Source: Deinococcus arboris (GTDB lineage Bacteria > Deinococcota > Deinococci > Deinococcales > Deinococcaceae). Taken from it: 64,000 nucleotides of DNA. Positions 31,742 to 40,888 of the stretch are shown here, in pieces. Location: the NCBI RefSeq assembly GCF_009755355.1, contig NZ_WQLB01000017.1, forward strand, positions 26,607 through 90,606, written 5' to 3'. A model generated the notes under the pieces. That model ran no database searches and had not been told where the DNA came from. It worked only from the letters and a program-made list of their open reading frames with translations. The first letter of the stretch is position 1. Every line of letters starts with the position of its first letter. The translations under genes were made by a program, and so were the position numbers.

Positions 31742-32098
31742 ATGCGCGCTTTTCTGACAGCCCTGACCCTGCTGCTTCCGGCCTCTGCCCACGCCGCCAC
31801 CCTCGACCTGCATCTGGGCCAGACCGGCCAGCTGGGGAGCCGCACCCTGACCCTCCTGCGGGTGCAGGATAGCCGCTGCCCTATCAACGCCCGCTGCGTG
31901 AGGGCTGGCGAACTCCAGGCCAGTGTCCTGGTGACCGAGGCGGGCCGGACACGGCTGCTGCGGCTTGTCTGGCCCGAACCGGGCAACCAGCCTGCCGTGA
32001 CGGGGGTGCGTGTCAGCCGGGCGACAGATCTGCTGGCAGGGTCCGGGCCTAAAGAGCCGCTGGTGGTGACGTTCAGCGACGAGCCGGCCGGGCGTTGA
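31742..32098 (+). CDS. Small secreted protein
   Basis: 118 residues with a signal peptide (MRAFLTALTLLLPASAHA) and a compact beta-rich mature part (ATLDLHLGQTGQLGSRTLTL, LQVQ-like strand RLLRLVWPEPG) with one likely disulfide (CPINARC). CACACT sits 7 nt before the ATG, a one-mismatch leaderless -10. No family was recognised. Confidence 0.75.
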   Translation: MRAFLTALTLLLPASAHAATLDLHLGQTGQLGSRTLTLLRVQDSRCPINARCVRAGELQASVLVTEAGRTRLLRLVWPEPGNQPAVTGVRVSRATDLLAGSGPKEPLVVTFSDEPAGR

Positions 32099-32179
32099 GG
32101 GCCATCACGTCACTGGCCGCGCTCACCGGCCTGACCAATTAGTGAGCCCCGGCGTCAACATTTGCGCCCGAACGCCGCT

Positions 32180-32635
32180 CTATTTCACGACCTGAACCCC
32201 TTGCTCGGCCATGATCCAGAACCGCCCGGCGGCATCTGGCTGAACAAACAGAATGTTGGGGGCGGTGTATCCCCGGCTGAGGCTCTGGCGCTGCGCTGAA
32301 ATTTGCACGAAAGCGCCTTTGACCTGATAGCTGACATTGAAGTAACGGTCTGGAGTTTCTGTCAGGGGGACGCTGACGGCCAGCTTTTTGTACTGCGCGC
32401 CGGTCAGTTCCAGGGTGCGGTTGCCTGTGGTGGCACTTTGCCGGGTGACGATAATGCGTGCGCTGTCGTGATAGAGGCTAGCAACACGCTTGCCGTCGTT
32501 GGCCGCATGGGCCGCCAGATACTCGGCGAAGAACGTCTTGGCGCCGGCCAGCAGCTGCGCGTCGCTGGGCTTGTTGGTCTGGGCACTGGCCCCGGTTAGA
32601 GCAGTTAGCAGAGAAAGGAGGAGCAGGCGCTTCAT
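32180..32635 (-). CDS. Secreted NTF2/SnoaL-like protein
   Basis: 151 residues with a signal peptide (MKRLLLLSLLTALTGASA). The mature part (AGAKTFFAEYLAAHAANDGKRVASLYHDSARI) has the helix-strand start of NTF2-like/SnoaL-like folds and ends FVQPDAAGRFWIMAEQGVQVV. TAGCCT (32642-32647, minus) lies 6 nt before the ATG. It is divergent from aguA. The ligand is unknown. Confidence 0.75.
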   Translation of the reverse strand: MKRLLLLSLLTALTGASAQTNKPSDAQLLAGAKTFFAEYLAAHAANDGKRVASLYHDSARIIVTRQSATTGNRTLELTGAQYKKLAVSVPLTETPDRYFNVSYQVKGAFVQISAQRQSLSRGYTAPNILFVQPDAAGRFWIMAEQGVQVVK

Positions 32636-32742
32636 CTTCCCAGGCTAGCAGCGTGAGGGACGGAACGCCGCCCACTCTGGGCATTTACCCGCTTGATCTA
32701 GCACCGGCTGAACCAAGGGTCATCGGTGATTTAATGGCCCTC

Positions 32743-33807
32743 ATGTCTGACGCTTCCCTCCCGCCCCAGGCCGACCCCACCCCGCGCGAACTGGGGTTTG
32801 CCATGCCCGCCGAGTGGGCGGTGCACGCCGCAACCTGGCTGAGCTGGCCTGCTGACGATGACCTGTGGTTTGGGCACCTGGACGCCGTGCGCGGCGAGTT
32901 TGCCGAACTGGTGCGGACCATCGCCCGCTTTGAGCCGGTGCAGTTGCTGGTGCGCGACGAGGAGAGCGAAACCGACGCGCACGCCCGCCTGACCGGCGCC
33001 GACGTGACCTACCACCGCGTGCCGCTGGACGACGTGTGGGTGCGTGACAACGGCCCCATCTTCGTGCAGCGGGGTGGGGACGTAGCCCTCACCGACTGGA
33101 AATTCAATTCATGGGGCGGCAAATTCAACTGGCACAACGACGACCGGGTGCCGGAATACGTGGCAGAGCAGCTGGGCACCCGCCGCTGGGCGCTGCCGTT
33201 TGTGCTGGAAGGCGGCGGCCTGGAGGTCAACGGCGCCGGGGTGGGCCTGACCACCCGCTCCTGCTTCCTGACCGACACGCGCAATCCTGGCCTGACCGAA
33301 GAGGGCTACGCCTTCTTGCTGGGCGACACCCTAGGCATTCAGAAGCTGCTGTGGCTGGACGGCGGCCTGGAGAATGACCACACCGACGGCCACATTGACA
33401 CCATTACCCGCTTTACCGACGAGCGCACCATTGTGACCAGTGTCGAGAGCGACCCCCACGATCCCAACCACGCGGTGATGGGCAAAAATCTGGCCGACCT
33501 GCGCGCCATGACCGATCTGCAAGGTGAGCCTTTCCGGATCATTGAGCTGCCGCTGCCTGCCGACTATCTGGAGGGCGCCGAGGGCCGCCTGCCGCCCACC
33601 TACGCGAACTTTTATATCGGCAACGGCTTTGTGGCAGTGCCGCAGTACGGCGACCCCAACGACGCCCGCGCGCTGGAGATTCTGACGCCGCTGTTCCCTG
33701 GCCGCGAGGTGATTGGCCTGAGCAGCCGGGCGATTATCGAGGGCGGCGGCTCCTTTCACTGCGTGACCCAGCAGCAGCCAGCTGGGCAGGCGTGGCAGAG
33801 CGAATAG
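32743..33807 (+). CDS. aguA: Agmatine deiminase
   Basis: 354 residues from MSDASLPPQADPTP. Family motifs: MPAEWAVHAATWLSWP, WVRDNGPIFV, the HTDGHIDTITRF block and the C-terminal nucleophile GGGSFHCVTQQQP (Cys). It converts agmatine to N-carbamoylputrescine and ammonia. With aguB at 37079 it completes arginine-derived putrescine synthesis without ornithine. Starts at 32734 or 32743 are possible; TTTAAT sits 7 nt before 32743. Confidence 0.95.
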   Translation: MSDASLPPQADPTPRELGFAMPAEWAVHAATWLSWPADDDLWFGHLDAVRGEFAELVRTIARFEPVQLLVRDEESETDAHARLTGADVTYHRVPLDDVWVRDNGPIFVQRGGDVALTDWKFNSWGGKFNWHNDDRVPEYVAEQLGTRRWALPFVLEGGGLEVNGAGVGLTTRSCFLTDTRNPGLTEEGYAFLLGDTLGIQKLLWLDGGLENDHTDGHIDTITRFTDERTIVTSVESDPHDPNHAVMGKNLADLRAMTDLQGEPFRIIELPLPADYLEGAEGRLPPTYANFYIGNGFVAVPQYGDPNDARALEILTPLFPGREVIGLSSRAIIEGGGSFHCVTQQQPAGQAWQSE

Positions 33808-33808
33808 G

Positions 33809-34246
33809 TCAGTTCTCCCAGTGCCGCCGGCCCCACAGCGCCTCTGATTCGAGGATGTAAGCCCCACGCAGTTCCTCGACCAATTTGTACGGGCTAGGGA
33901 TGAAATAAAACCAGGGCAGGCCAGCGCGCTCCAGAAGCGGCTCGCAGGGTTCGTACCAGTCGGTCTCTCCCTCGGGCGACCAGCGGCGGCAGAGGCCAAA
34001 GGAGAAGTCGCAAGTCGCCGCCTTCACCCTGGGCCTGGAAAGCAGGTCGGACAGCGCGGCCTCGCGGGACTCGAAGACCTGGCTGCCGCCCGGAGTCCCA
34101 CCTGGGCCGACAAAGAAAAAGCAGAACTCGCCAGGGCAACACGACGAAAGGATTCCGCGGTATGGAGGCGCAGACGGTGCCCTTCCGGCTGTGCCGTAAT
34201 GGAGCGGAATCCTTCGGTTCTCCCACTCACTCTGCTCGGATTTCAC
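33809..34246 (-). CDS. Uncharacterised protein
   Basis: About 145 residues from a GTG start: (V)KSEQSEWENRRIPLHYG, then Cys/aromatic-rich CCPGEFCFFFVGPGGTPGG, KAATCDFSFGLCRRWSPEGE and a C-terminal PWFYFIPSPYKLVEELRGAY. The start is uncertain since no ATG is in frame and a CGGGCA-TTT-TGCCCG hairpin lies just upstream. It ends 1 bp from the aguA stop (convergent). No family was recognised, but the C-terminal half looks strongly protein-like. Confidence 0.5.
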   Translation of the reverse strand: MKSEQSEWENRRIPLHYGTAGRAPSAPPYRGILSSCCPGEFCFFFVGPGGTPGGSQVFESREAALSDLLSRPRVKAATCDFSFGLCRRWSPEGETDWYEPCEPLLERAGLPWFYFIPSPYKLVEELRGAYILESEALWGRRHWEN

Positions 34247-34333
34247 CGGGCAAAATGCCCGATTCAATCGGAGTCCATTCAGGTTTGACAGAAGGATGAT
34301 GGAGAATGCCACTCTCTTCGCAGAAGGAGCATC

Positions 34334-35515
34334 ATGACGGAACCTCTGGCATTCATTGACCTCGGGGACGGCTACAGCGCCCGCCCTGTCTCGCTGGACA
34401 CCTACCGCGACGCCTGTGCGCGGCTGGAAGACCAGATTTTTGGCGGGAACTCGCTGTATGCCTTTGATCCACCTGTGCGCTCTGCCCCGCCGCTGGGCGA
34501 GACGTGGAACTGGGGCGTCTACCACGGCACTGAATTGGTGGGCTGGCACCATGCCCACGCCCGCGACGAGCGCACCGTCTACATGGCCGACACTGGCTTG
34601 CTGCCGGCACACCAGGGACGCGGCGTCTACACTCGCCTCCTGCCGCACCTGCTGGCCACCTTCCGTGAGGCTGGGTTTGCCTTGGTTCAAAGCGACCACC
34701 GCGCCACGAACACTGCGGTCCTGGTCCCCAAATTGCGCGCCGGGTTCCATCTACAGGGCCTGAATGCTTACGTCGGTGGTCTGAATGCCGCCCTGACCCT
34801 CTCTCTGGACGACGCCTATGCCGGCGCCATGCACGTGCGCAGCGGTTTCCGGGCGGCGCGGGGCGAGACGGCCCGGCGGCTGGGCCTGCCGGAGGTTCCG
34901 GCCGCGCCGGTCAGCGAGCCTCCCCTGTTGCCACTGCCGCTGGAAGCTGAGCCTGGCACGGACCTGGGCGGTGGGTACAGCCTGCATCGCGTCACGACAG
35001 ACGTGTACCGCACAGTCTACGGACAGCTGGAAGCCTTCGCCTACAGCACGGTGTCCTTCGACTGGGCAGAGACATCTGAAGCGGCTCCGCCGCGTGGGCC
35101 ACTGTGGGCGTGGCTGCTGGCGCGCAGCGGCGTGGTGGTCGGCTGGCAAGCCAGCCGCGCCTGGGACGCGCGCACGGCGTACATGGTCAACACGGCGCTG
35201 CTGCCCGCCCACCGGGGCCAGGGCGTGTACCGCCGCCTGCTGCCCGTGGTGATGGCCGCCCTCCACGCTGAGGGCTACCCCTTAATTCGCAGCCACCATC
35301 ACCTGACAAACAACGCCGTCATCGTGCCCAAGCTACGCGCGGGCTTTCGCTTTCAGGGTCTACAGGTCGACGAACATGGCGTAATGGCCGTTCTCCTGCA
35401 CAGCGCCGACCCGGTGTATCAGGCCTACATGGATGTGCGCAGCGGGCTCATAAGGCCTTGGGGCGAAGTGGCGCGGCGGCTGGGCCTGCCTGAAACATCA
35501 GAAGGCCGGGGCTAA
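34334..35515 (+). CDS. Tandem-duplicated GNAT acetyltransferase
   Basis: 393 residues made of two homologous ~190-residue GNAT units. Unit 1 contains TGLLPAHQGRGVYTRLLPHL and VPKLRAGFHLQGL; unit 2 contains TALLPAHRGQGVYRRLLPVV and VPKLRAGFRFQGL. Each ends with a YxxxMxVRSGxxR...RRLGLPE block. Both retain a Q/R-G-x-G-V acetyl-CoA loop, so both may be active. AAGGAG lies 5 nt before the ATG. The substrate is unknown. Confidence 0.88.
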   Translation: MTEPLAFIDLGDGYSARPVSLDTYRDACARLEDQIFGGNSLYAFDPPVRSAPPLGETWNWGVYHGTELVGWHHAHARDERTVYMADTGLLPAHQGRGVYTRLLPHLLATFREAGFALVQSDHRATNTAVLVPKLRAGFHLQGLNAYVGGLNAALTLSLDDAYAGAMHVRSGFRAARGETARRLGLPEVPAAPVSEPPLLPLPLEAEPGTDLGGGYSLHRVTTDVYRTVYGQLEAFAYSTVSFDWAETSEAAPPRGPLWAWLLARSGVVVGWQASRAWDARTAYMVNTALLPAHRGQGVYRRLLPVVMAALHAEGYPLIRSHHHLTNNAVIVPKLRAGFRFQGLQVDEHGVMAVLLHSADPVYQAYMDVRSGLIRPWGEVARRLGLPETSEGRG

Positions 35516-35533
35516 CACTGACGCCGGCCTTCT
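35500..35533 (+). terminator. Terminator between the tandem GNAT and DsbA-like genes
   Basis: AGAAGGCCGG (35500-35509) pairs perfectly with CCGGCCTTCT (35524-35533). The first arm overlaps the end of the GNAT coding region. It is placed between convergent genes. Confidence 0.7.
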
Positions 35534-35554
35534 CTGGTGCCCAGTGACCAGGGA

Positions 35555-36190
35555 CTAAACTTGCCCGCCTTTCCTGGGTGGCCGGTTTTTCGCACGTTTG
35601 ATGGTCCCAATTTCGGCCGAACTGGTCAGCACGGTGCGGTACAGCGCCCACCACTCGCGGGCAGTATTCAGGTCGCGGGTCAACGTCTCAAAGCGGTAGT
35701 AAGCCGCCTCGCCGCTGGGCAGCACGAAAGTGGGGGTGCCAAACACCCCAACCTCGCGGGCGGCGTCCAGCTCGGCGCGCAGGTCGGCGCGGCGGGACTG
35801 ATCGTCGGCCAGGTCAGCGGCGAAGCGCTCCAAGCCCAGCCCGGCGCTCTCAGCCGCCGCCTGAATGGCCGTTTCGTCCAGCGTCCCCTTGGCTTCGTGT
35901 ACAGCCCGGTACAGGGCCAGGGTGAATGCCCAGTGGGCTTCTTCGCCTTGCTGAGCCGCCGCGTGCGAGGCCAGAAAGGCCCGCAGACTGCCCTGTTGGT
36001 ACAGCGTGCCTTCTCCGTGCGGCTGCTCGGTCAGGCGCCAGGTCAGCTCGGCCGCGTTGTCGGCGTGATTGCCTTCTACCAGCGAGTAATGGCGCAGCCG
36101 AAAAGGCTCGCCCTCCGCGCGCAGGACTTCGGCCAGTTCGACCCCACGCCAGGCGTAGGGGCACAGGAAATCGAAATACAGGTCCGTCAT
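35555..36190 (-). CDS. DsbA-family (FrnE/HCCA isomerase-like) thioredoxin-fold protein
   Basis: 211 residues: LYFDFLCPYAWRGVELAEVL, the thioredoxin-fold start of the DsbA/2-hydroxychromene-carboxylate isomerase group, and the cis-proline loop VGVFGTPTFVLPSGE. The active-site position reads CPYA, a single Cys rather than CxxC, so a glutathione- or isomerase-type role is more likely than disulfide formation. The tail is basic (IKRAKNRPPRKGG). TACCGT (36197-36202) is 6 nt before the ATG (leaderless). No signal peptide. Confidence 0.88.
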   Translation of the reverse strand: MTDLYFDFLCPYAWRGVELAEVLRAEGEPFRLRHYSLVEGNHADNAAELTWRLTEQPHGEGTLYQQGSLRAFLASHAAAQQGEEAHWAFTLALYRAVHEAKGTLDETAIQAAAESAGLGLERFAADLADDQSRRADLRAELDAAREVGVFGTPTFVLPSGEAAYYRFETLTRDLNTAREWWALYRTVLTSSAEIGTIKRAKNRPPRKGGQV

Positions 36191-36526
36191 GGAGGCACGG
36201 TAGCACCCTGACCCCACCGCTTTATGGTGTTTTTGGATACCAGCGCACTTGTAGCAGGGATAAAGCCAGAACAGGCAGGAGTGCCTCCCTAGACAAAGCC
36301 TTCCTCATGGAAGGAGCAGAGATATGGGGCCCGGGGAGAGGATGGTTGAGGTGGGCCAGCCGCTTGAATGGGCATGAGCGGAGTGCTGCACTGAACAAAA
36401 GCTGACGCACTCCACCCACTGAGGCTCCTCGCGCTGACCCCTGATAAGCCATTGTCCTCGCTATCCGAAGACCGTGACCGCAGACAGCTCTCCCGAAGAC
36501 CTTTAGCTCTGCCCGTTGACCTTGTC
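36191..36526. other. 336-bp intergenic region
   Basis: No convincing gene. Small palindromes are present, such as CCTTCC-TCAT-GGAAGG near 36300 and GGAGTGC...GCACTCC near 36380-36415. These could be part of a short repeat or of the transcript end of the gene on the minus strand (36527-36994). Confidence 0.45.
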
Positions 36527-36994
36527 CTAGCGCCCGACCTTGACCGTCAACAGACGCAAGACTGGAGGAAAGAGGCGGCGAGTCTCCTCGTTGAGGGCCG
36601 CCGCATCCTGCACGAACAGCAGCCGCACGGTGGTGCCGGCGGCGCCCACCTTAAAGGTGTACGTCACGTCAAAGCGCAGCATGTCCGGGCCGCGCTCGCC
36701 CAGGGCCACACGCTGCGTGTTCAGGAGGATCAGGGGAGAGGGCGGGCTGGCCGCTAGGGCCTGCCACACGCTCCAAGACAGTGGAGTATCCACCGTGTCT
36801 TCCAACAGGTGAACGCGCAGGGTATCGCCCGCTTGGACGTTCACGGTGGTCTGAGCTTGCCGCAGCGCCAACTGCACCACCCGCGCTGAGACGGGTGCGG
36901 CGCGCTCAGCGCCTCCAAAGGCCAGGGCGCCGCTGAACCCCGTTAGCAGCAGAGCGGCAGAGGCTAGGCGAACCGCAGGCGACGCAGGAGCCAT
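36527..36994 (-). CDS. Secreted or membrane-anchored small protein, possibly chagasin-like
   Basis: 155 residues: N-terminal hydrophobic signal (LASAALLLTGFSGALAFGG), then a beta-rich part TTVNVQAGDTLRVHLLED, TPLSWSVWQALAASP, and GERGPDMLRFDVTYTFKVGA. The order of a GDxLRVxL strand, a Trp-containing loop and a G-x-x-G...F strand recalls chagasin-type cysteine protease inhibitors (I42), but key residues are not certain. TAGAGT (37000-37005) lies 5 nt before the ATG, so it is leaderless. Confidence 0.6.
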   Translation of the reverse strand: MAPASPAVRLASAALLLTGFSGALAFGGAERAAPVSARVVQLALRQAQTTVNVQAGDTLRVHLLEDTVDTPLSWSVWQALAASPPSPLILLNTQRVALGERGPDMLRFDVTYTFKVGAAGTTVRLLFVQDAAALNEETRRLFPPVLRLLTVKVGR

Positions 36995-37078
36995 ACCCCA
37001 CTCTAAGCCGCGCCGGAGTAGCGGCCCCCACTGGCGCACGCACCATTGCCCTGGCCCTTATCCGGTAGCGTAGACCCC

Positions 37079-37965
<887 letters not shown>

Positions 37966-37969
<4 letters not shown>

Positions 37970-38619
37970 GCCTCACCGCCCCGGACCACCGGCGCCAGAC
38001 CCAGCCGGTACAGGTAAGGGTCTGGGCCGGTTTTGTGCAGGTAGCGGGCCAGGACATCACTCAGTTCGGTTTGCAGGGCCTTGGCGTCCTCACGGGTCAG
38101 CTGCAGCAGGCCCCGGTTGGCCAGCAGCGCCGGCGCCTCGGGGCGCAGCAGGTCGCGCCAGTCGAAGGCATCGGTGCCCGGCGTGATGTCCGAGACCACC
38201 TCGTCGCCGTTCACGTACAGCCGCAGGCCGATGTCCTGACGGTCCTGCACCAGCGTCAGCCCGGCCTGCACCACCGCCCGCGCGAAGGCCTCCTGAAAGC
38301 TGTGTTCGTGCAGGCCAATCAGGTCTTCCAGGCGGCTGAGCGGCGTGCAGTGATAGGGGACCACGAAGGCCTGAGCGGCCGCGCGGTAGTGGCGAACGGG
38401 GCGGCCACGCCGCGCTTCTTGCCGGACCTCCTGCACCAGGCCTGCCGCCAACAAGCGGCGCACCCGGTGATGCACAGCGTTCAGAGGCTAGCCCAGCCCG
38501 GCCGCCAGCGCCGACACCGTCCATTCCCGGCGCATCAGGGCTTCCAGCACTGGCAAGTAGGTCAGGTCCAGCAGGAGTTTGACGGCGGCTGGAGCGGTGA
38601 CTGGCTGGAAGGTGCGCAC
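37966..38619 (-). pseudogene. ArsR-like regulator interrupted by an in-frame TAG
   Basis: From a GTG at 38619 the frame reads VRTFQPVTAPAAVKLLLDLT, YLPVLEALMRREWTVSALAA, GLG-stop-PLNAVHHRVRRLLAAGL and then 160 more residues including a conserved wing and C-terminal domain. TAG at 38490-38488 falls inside the HTH turn, where winged-helix homologues have an ordinary residue. The downstream part alone is open from a GTG at 38475 but would lack half the HTH. One base change (for example TTG or CAG to TAG) explains it. It is divergent from the P450 gene, a likely target. Confidence 0.75.
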
Positions 38620-38696
38620 TATAAGCCGCAGGGTACGCCAGTTCTACTCGGCGCCAGGGCTTGTGGATCGAGTAGCGGCGGGCGCAGGCTAAACCC

Positions 38697-39923
38697 ATGA
38701 CTGCTTCTCTGCCCGCCGCTGCCCAGCAAGCTGTCGCTGACCTGTGGCATCCGCAGACGGTGCCCAACCCCTACCCCGCCTACGAACGGGTGCGGGCGCT
38801 CAGCGAAGGCGGCGTGCTGACCTCGGCGCTGACGGGCGGCCAGGGGGTGTTCATCACCAGTCACGCCGTGGCCAGCGCGGTGCTGCGTTCTCCGGCGGCG
38901 GTGACGGGCGCCGGGTTTGAGGGGGCCGTCGGGCTCTCGGACGGCCTGCACCTGCTCCAGCACATGATGCTGTTTCACAACGGCGCGTCGCACGCCCGGC
39001 TGCGGGGGCTGGTCTCGGCCGCCTTTACCCCGCGCGTGGTGGAGGAACAGCGCGACCTCGTGCGCGCCCTGATTGGGGAACTGCTGACCGGACTGCGCGC
39101 TCAGGGGCCGGAAGCCGACCTAGTAGAAGGCCTGGCTAATCCGCTGCCTGCGCGCGTGATTATGGGCATGCTGGGCCTGTCGGGCGAGGACGAGACCCGC
39201 TTTGTGCGCTGGTCGCAAAGCGTGGCTGACCTGCTGGGCAGTGCGGGCCAGTCTCCTGACCTGATGGCCCGCATTGACGCCGACGCCCGCGAGATGCGTG
39301 CGTACTTCCGCGATCTGGCCGACGACCTGCGCGCCCGCCCACAGCCGGGGCTGCTGTCGGCCCTGGCAGCGGTGGAAGGCGGCGGCGAGCGCCTGAGCGG
39401 CGACGAGCTGCTGTCCAACGCCGTGCTGCTGCTGACCGCCGGACACGAAACCACCAGCAACCTGATTCCCGGCGGCCTGCTGGAACTCGCGCGCCAGCCA
39501 GACGCCTGGGCTGCACTGACCGAGCAGCCCCGTCACCCCAATGTGGCCGACGAACTGTTGCGGGTGGTCTCGCCGGTACAGTTTGACGGCCGCCTGCTGA
39601 CCGCGCCGCTGACGGTTGCCGGCCAGACCCTGCCGGGCGGCACCTACGCCTACTTACTGCTGGCCGCCGCCAACCGCGACCCCGAAGTCTTTCCCGAGCC
39701 GGGGCGCATCGACTGGACCCGGCCCAACAGCGCCCGTCACCTGGCCTTTGCGGCTGGCCCGCATTACTGCCTGGGGGCCAGCCTGGCGCGCCTGGAAATT
39801 ACCGAGGTGTTTGCAGCGCTGGCCGGGCAGTTTCCGCAGATGCAGGTTGAGCCCGAGCCGCCGTTTAAGCCCAACCCTGGGCTGCGCGGCCCCGCCCGCT
39901 TGCGGGTACGTTTGGACGGCTAG
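38697..39923 (+). CDS. Cytochrome P450
   Basis: 408 residues. Motifs: I-helix LLLTAGHETTSNL, K-helix ExxR in DELLRVVSPVQ, and the heme loop FAAGPHYCLGASLARLE with the Cys ligand. Substrate-region HMMLFHNGASHARLRGLVSAAF is the usual C-helix. Deinococcus has a P450 that hydroxylates the carotenoid deinoxanthin (CYP287A1), and this could be it, but that is not decidable here. Electron partners are not adjacent. The divergent regulator next to it is broken. Confidence 0.93.
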   Translation: MTASLPAAAQQAVADLWHPQTVPNPYPAYERVRALSEGGVLTSALTGGQGVFITSHAVASAVLRSPAAVTGAGFEGAVGLSDGLHLLQHMMLFHNGASHARLRGLVSAAFTPRVVEEQRDLVRALIGELLTGLRAQGPEADLVEGLANPLPARVIMGMLGLSGEDETRFVRWSQSVADLLGSAGQSPDLMARIDADAREMRAYFRDLADDLRARPQPGLLSALAAVEGGGERLSGDELLSNAVLLLTAGHETTSNLIPGGLLELARQPDAWAALTEQPRHPNVADELLRVVSPVQFDGRLLTAPLTVAGQTLPGGTYAYLLLAAANRDPEVFPEPGRIDWTRPNSARHLAFAAGPHYCLGASLARLEITEVFAALAGQFPQMQVEPEPPFKPNPGLRGPARLRVRLDG

Positions 39924-39969
39924 GCGGCTGCCCCTAGCCCCTGACCAGAGGCGGCTCTGCTGGCCCGCT

Positions 39970-40788
39970 TTACGAGCGGCGTTCTAGCTTCACGTCAAAG
40001 CGGCGCCCCGACTTGCGCACATCCAGCGCAACTTGCCGGCTGCCGGCCGCAAAGACCCCAGTGGCGCGCTCGTCTCCATACTGCGCCTTGACAGGCTGAT
40101 ACCCCGCCGCGCGCAGGCGGTCCGCGTAGGCCGCGTACACCTCGCTCAGGCGGGCGTCCTTATCAAAACGCACCTGGGTCTGGCGGGCGGCGGGGTCCAG
40201 CGTGGGCAGGGTGCCCAGGTTGCGCCGCGTCACGGCATACTGCGCCGTGTCCGTGACCCAGCCCTGCACCGGCTTGACCACGATACTCAGGGCCTGGGCC
40301 AGCCCCTGCTGGCCTGTGACCTTCAGCGGCACCGCACCGCTCTGGCTGGCCCCCGCCTGCGCCAAGTCCTGCACGTTGAGGGGCGACGGGCTCGCCACGG
40401 CCAGTACGCGGTTGACCCCCTGAGGCAGCGTCAGCAGGAAGGGAGATTCGTCGCCCTTTTTGGGAAAGACGCGGGTGGTGTTGGCCTTGACGAAGTTGCC
40501 CTTGGCCTGCAGGCCGCCCCCCGCTAGCAGATTCACGCGGCCCTGCGGGTCAATGTTGAAGAGATACACGTAGGCGTCCTGATTGACGCGGGTGTAGAAC
40601 TCCAAGTGATCGCTGGGCCCGTAGCTGGGCGTGCCGTTGCCCGAGGCGTCGCGGTTGGTCCGCACATTGACCTTCAGTGGGCCCTGCACCGGATTGACGA
40701 TAATGCTCTGGGCGCTGAGCTGCGGGGCGGCGCTGGCCCACCCCAGCCCGGCCAGCAACAGCGAAATGGAAACTTTGAACAGTGTCAT
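39970..40788 (-). CDS. Secreted DUF4384 protein
   Basis: 272 residues with a signal peptide (MTLFKVSISLLLAGLGWASA), then YGPSDHLEFYTRVNQDAYVYLFNIDPQGRVNLL, the DUF4384 core (quoted as LEFYTRVNQDAYVYLFNID). A repeated (I/A)IxVxPVQGxL strand occurs twice (residues ~40 and ~175). CATCCT lies 7 nt before the ATG at 40788, one mismatch from the leaderless -10. The role is unknown; DUF4384 proteins occur in envelope and S-layer contexts. Confidence 0.85.
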   Translation of the reverse strand: MTLFKVSISLLLAGLGWASAAPQLSAQSIIVNPVQGPLKVNVRTNRDASGNGTPSYGPSDHLEFYTRVNQDAYVYLFNIDPQGRVNLLAGGGLQAKGNFVKANTTRVFPKKGDESPFLLTLPQGVNRVLAVASPSPLNVQDLAQAGASQSGAVPLKVTGQQGLAQALSIVVKPVQGWVTDTAQYAVTRRNLGTLPTLDPAARQTQVRFDKDARLSEVYAAYADRLRAAGYQPVKAQYGDERATGVFAAGSRQVALDVRKSGRRFDVKLERRS

Positions 40789-40888
40789 GTTCGGCAGGAT
40801 GGAGGCCCGCCGTGACCACAATCTGACTGCCCGTTCAGCTGTTCTGAAGACTGGGCGGGGTAGTCCCTGGACCGCCGTTTCCCCTCCC

